In this document: piece after piece, positions 63,127 to 64,000 of the stretch
Position numbering within the stretch: position 1 is the first letter of the stretch
Layout: each line of letters begins with the position of its first letter
Assembly: GCF_003024605.1 (NCBI RefSeq)
Contig: NZ_PYJQ01000010.1
Span: 186,001 to 250,000 of the forward strand
Source: Rhizobium sp. JAB6
GTDB lineage: Bacteria > Pseudomonadota > Alphaproteobacteria > Rhizobiales > Rhizobiaceae
Reading direction: 5' to 3'
DNA length: 64,000 nt
Translations under genes and position numbers: made by a program
Notes under the pieces: generated by a model
Told to the model about the DNA's origin: nothing
Seen by the model: the letters and a program-made list of their open reading frames with translations, nothing else
Database searches by the model: none

Positions 63127-64000
63127 TACACATCCGCCTCATCTGTCGAGAACAGCGGCGACACCAGCCGCAACACTCCCTGAAGGAAAGGATTGCGATG
63201 GCGGAAATACATGGCATTGGCCGTCAGCTTGCTGCCGAGCCGCACCTTGTTTTCATAATAGGCCTGGCCGCTCTGGTACCGGCTCAATCCATTGTCGAGG
63301 CAATAGCGCAGATTGGTGAACCAGCTCAGGAAATAGAGATTGTACGGCCGGCCCTTTTCGCCATCCATGCAGAAGAACTTGTCGATCGCCACCCGCTCGT
63401 CATGGACGATCAGATTGGCGGCCAGGAGCTTGTCTTCGACGAAATAGAAGGCGCAGAAGGAACGGCCGTTCATGCGGTCGAGAATGCCCTGGAAATAGGC
63501 AGGGGTCAGTTCCTCGAACTGCCATTCGCTGCGATTGCGCGTGTCGTGATAGAGCGCCATGACCTCCGGCAGGAATTCGCCGAAATCGGTCCGGATCTCG
63601 ACCCTGACCTGTTCGAAGGATTTCATCTTGCGCCGCATGTCCTTGCGGGTGCCGGACGAAAGCCTGGCGAGATATTCGTCGACCGTCTTGAAATCGATGT
63701 CGAGCCAGGCGGTCGGCAGGCCGCCGATCGAGGCATAGCCGCGCGTGGCAAACAGCGCGCCGAATTCGGCCGATGTCGGCTCGGGAATGTCCTTGAGGCC
63801 GATCAGCCCGCAATGCTCGGCCGCAGCGACCTGCTCGAAAAAGGACAGCATCTCAGCCAGCAAGACGCCGCGGCGCTCGCTATCGACGTCGGGATGAAAG
63901 CCGATCGCTCCCGTTTCCGTGCAGGGCGAACCGAGGCAGGCAAGACGCAGCTTCAGGAACTTCGGAAAATAGCGCTGGACCTTGCGCATGGACCGGCGCA
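63126..64000 (-). CDS. GNAT/FemAB-like transferase (BioF2-like domain), cut by window end
   Basis: At least 291 codons, open to the end of the window. A GNAT-like domain is recognisable from WLDIDFKTVDEYLARLSSGTRKDMRRKMKSFEQVRVEI onwards, with LYHDTRNRSEWQFEELTPAYF and AANLIVHDERVAIDKFFCMDGEKGRPYNLYFLSWF, as in FemAB-like or BioF2-like acyl/aminoacyl transferases. An ATG at 63989 exists but the sequence after it (LRLACLGSPCTETGAIGF) looks internal, so the true start is outside the window. First gene seen of the overlapping operon with the EamA and cfa genes. Confidence 0.8.
   Translation of the reverse strand, partial: RRSMRKVQRYFPKFLKLRLACLGSPCTETGAIGFHPDVDSERRGVLLAEMLSFFEQVAAAEHCGLIGLKDIPEPTSAEFGALFATRGYASIGGLPTAWLDIDFKTVDEYLARLSSGTRKDMRRKMKSFEQVRVEIRTDFGEFLPEVMALYHDTRNRSEWQFEELTPAYFQGILDRMNGRSFCAFYFVEDKLLAANLIVHDERVAIDKFFCMDGEKGRPYNLYFLSWFTNLRYCLDNGLSRYQSGQAYYENKVRLGSKLTANAMYFRHRNPFLQGVLRLVSPLFSTDEADV

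Overview
The window is a stretch of GC-rich alphaproteobacterial chromosome, almost certainly from a Rhizobium-type member of the Rhizobiaceae. The reasons are gene order and content (ftsK-lolA-xthA; glnK-amtB; a thioredoxin, LON-like and UPF0434 run; ccmABCDG; ftsY-yciB; rpsP-rimM-trmD after ffh), families largely restricted to alphaproteobacteria (DUF2794, DUF2585, IalB, a CenR/OtpR-like regulator followed by a cyclic-nucleotide-binding protein), and a high density of short palindromic repeats of the kind scattered through rhizobial genomes. Both ends are cut: a LysE/RhtB exporter enters at base 1 and a FemAB-like transferase leaves at base 64000. No phage, insertion sequence, CRISPR array or plasmid functions were seen; most of the content is housekeeping.

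Layout. 1-11.1 kb: exporter tail, RlmN, an IalB protein, pterin dehydratase, low-molecular-weight phosphatase, RNA cyclic phosphodiesterase, the TesA / YbbA-YbbP esterase and ABC-permease module, a BAX-inhibitor-1 protein behind a structured leader, an acetyltransferase and a DUF2794 protein. 11.1-24 kb: a hairpin and a 30-bp tandem repeat, a DUF1223 thioredoxin-like protein, aconitase, the cytochrome c maturation operon ccmABCDG (including the 57-codon ccmD), then a minus-strand run dapF-mtaB and ftsY-yciB-DUF2585. 24-38 kb: SRPBCC and metallo-beta-lactamase proteins, a probable small RNA or leader in front of ffh, ffh-chorismate mutase-rpsP-rimM-trmD, an NCS1 permease, rplS, an amino-acid ABC uptake pair and leuC. 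38-45 kb: a DMT exporter and MarR regulator sharing a clear operator, a decayed LysR/MFS pair, an acyltransferase, an aldo-keto reductase, an L,D-transpeptidase-like protein, the CenR-like regulator, xthA and lolA. 45-57 kb: ftsK, amtB, glnK, tesB, a UbiH-type hydroxylase, a LysR regulator beside a frameshifted MFS gene, UPF0434, LON-like and thioredoxin-TPR proteins. 57-64 kb: ProX deacylase, tRNA-Gly(GCC), LysE exporter, DUF1007, PAP2 phosphatase, MipA and a tightly overlapping operon of a FemAB-like transferase, a small EamA protein and cyclopropane synthase.

How the parts connect. The clearest functional groups are cytochrome c maturation (ccmABCDG), co-translational membrane targeting (ffh, ftsY, with yciB downstream of ftsY), ribosome and tRNA maturation (rpsP, rimM, trmD, rplS, rlmN, mtaB), ammonium sensing and uptake (glnK-amtB), envelope and division (ftsK, lolA, cfa, MipA, CenR-like) and central metabolism (acnA, leuC, dapF, chorismate mutase). 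The least expected signals are non-coding: GC-rich palindromic elements occurring as inverted pairs, one pair lying in frame inside ftsY; palindromes with different arms but a common core; two probable structured leaders (upstream of the BAX-inhibitor gene and of ffh); and an ~30-bp tandem repeat at 11.3 kb. No clearly new multi-gene system was found.
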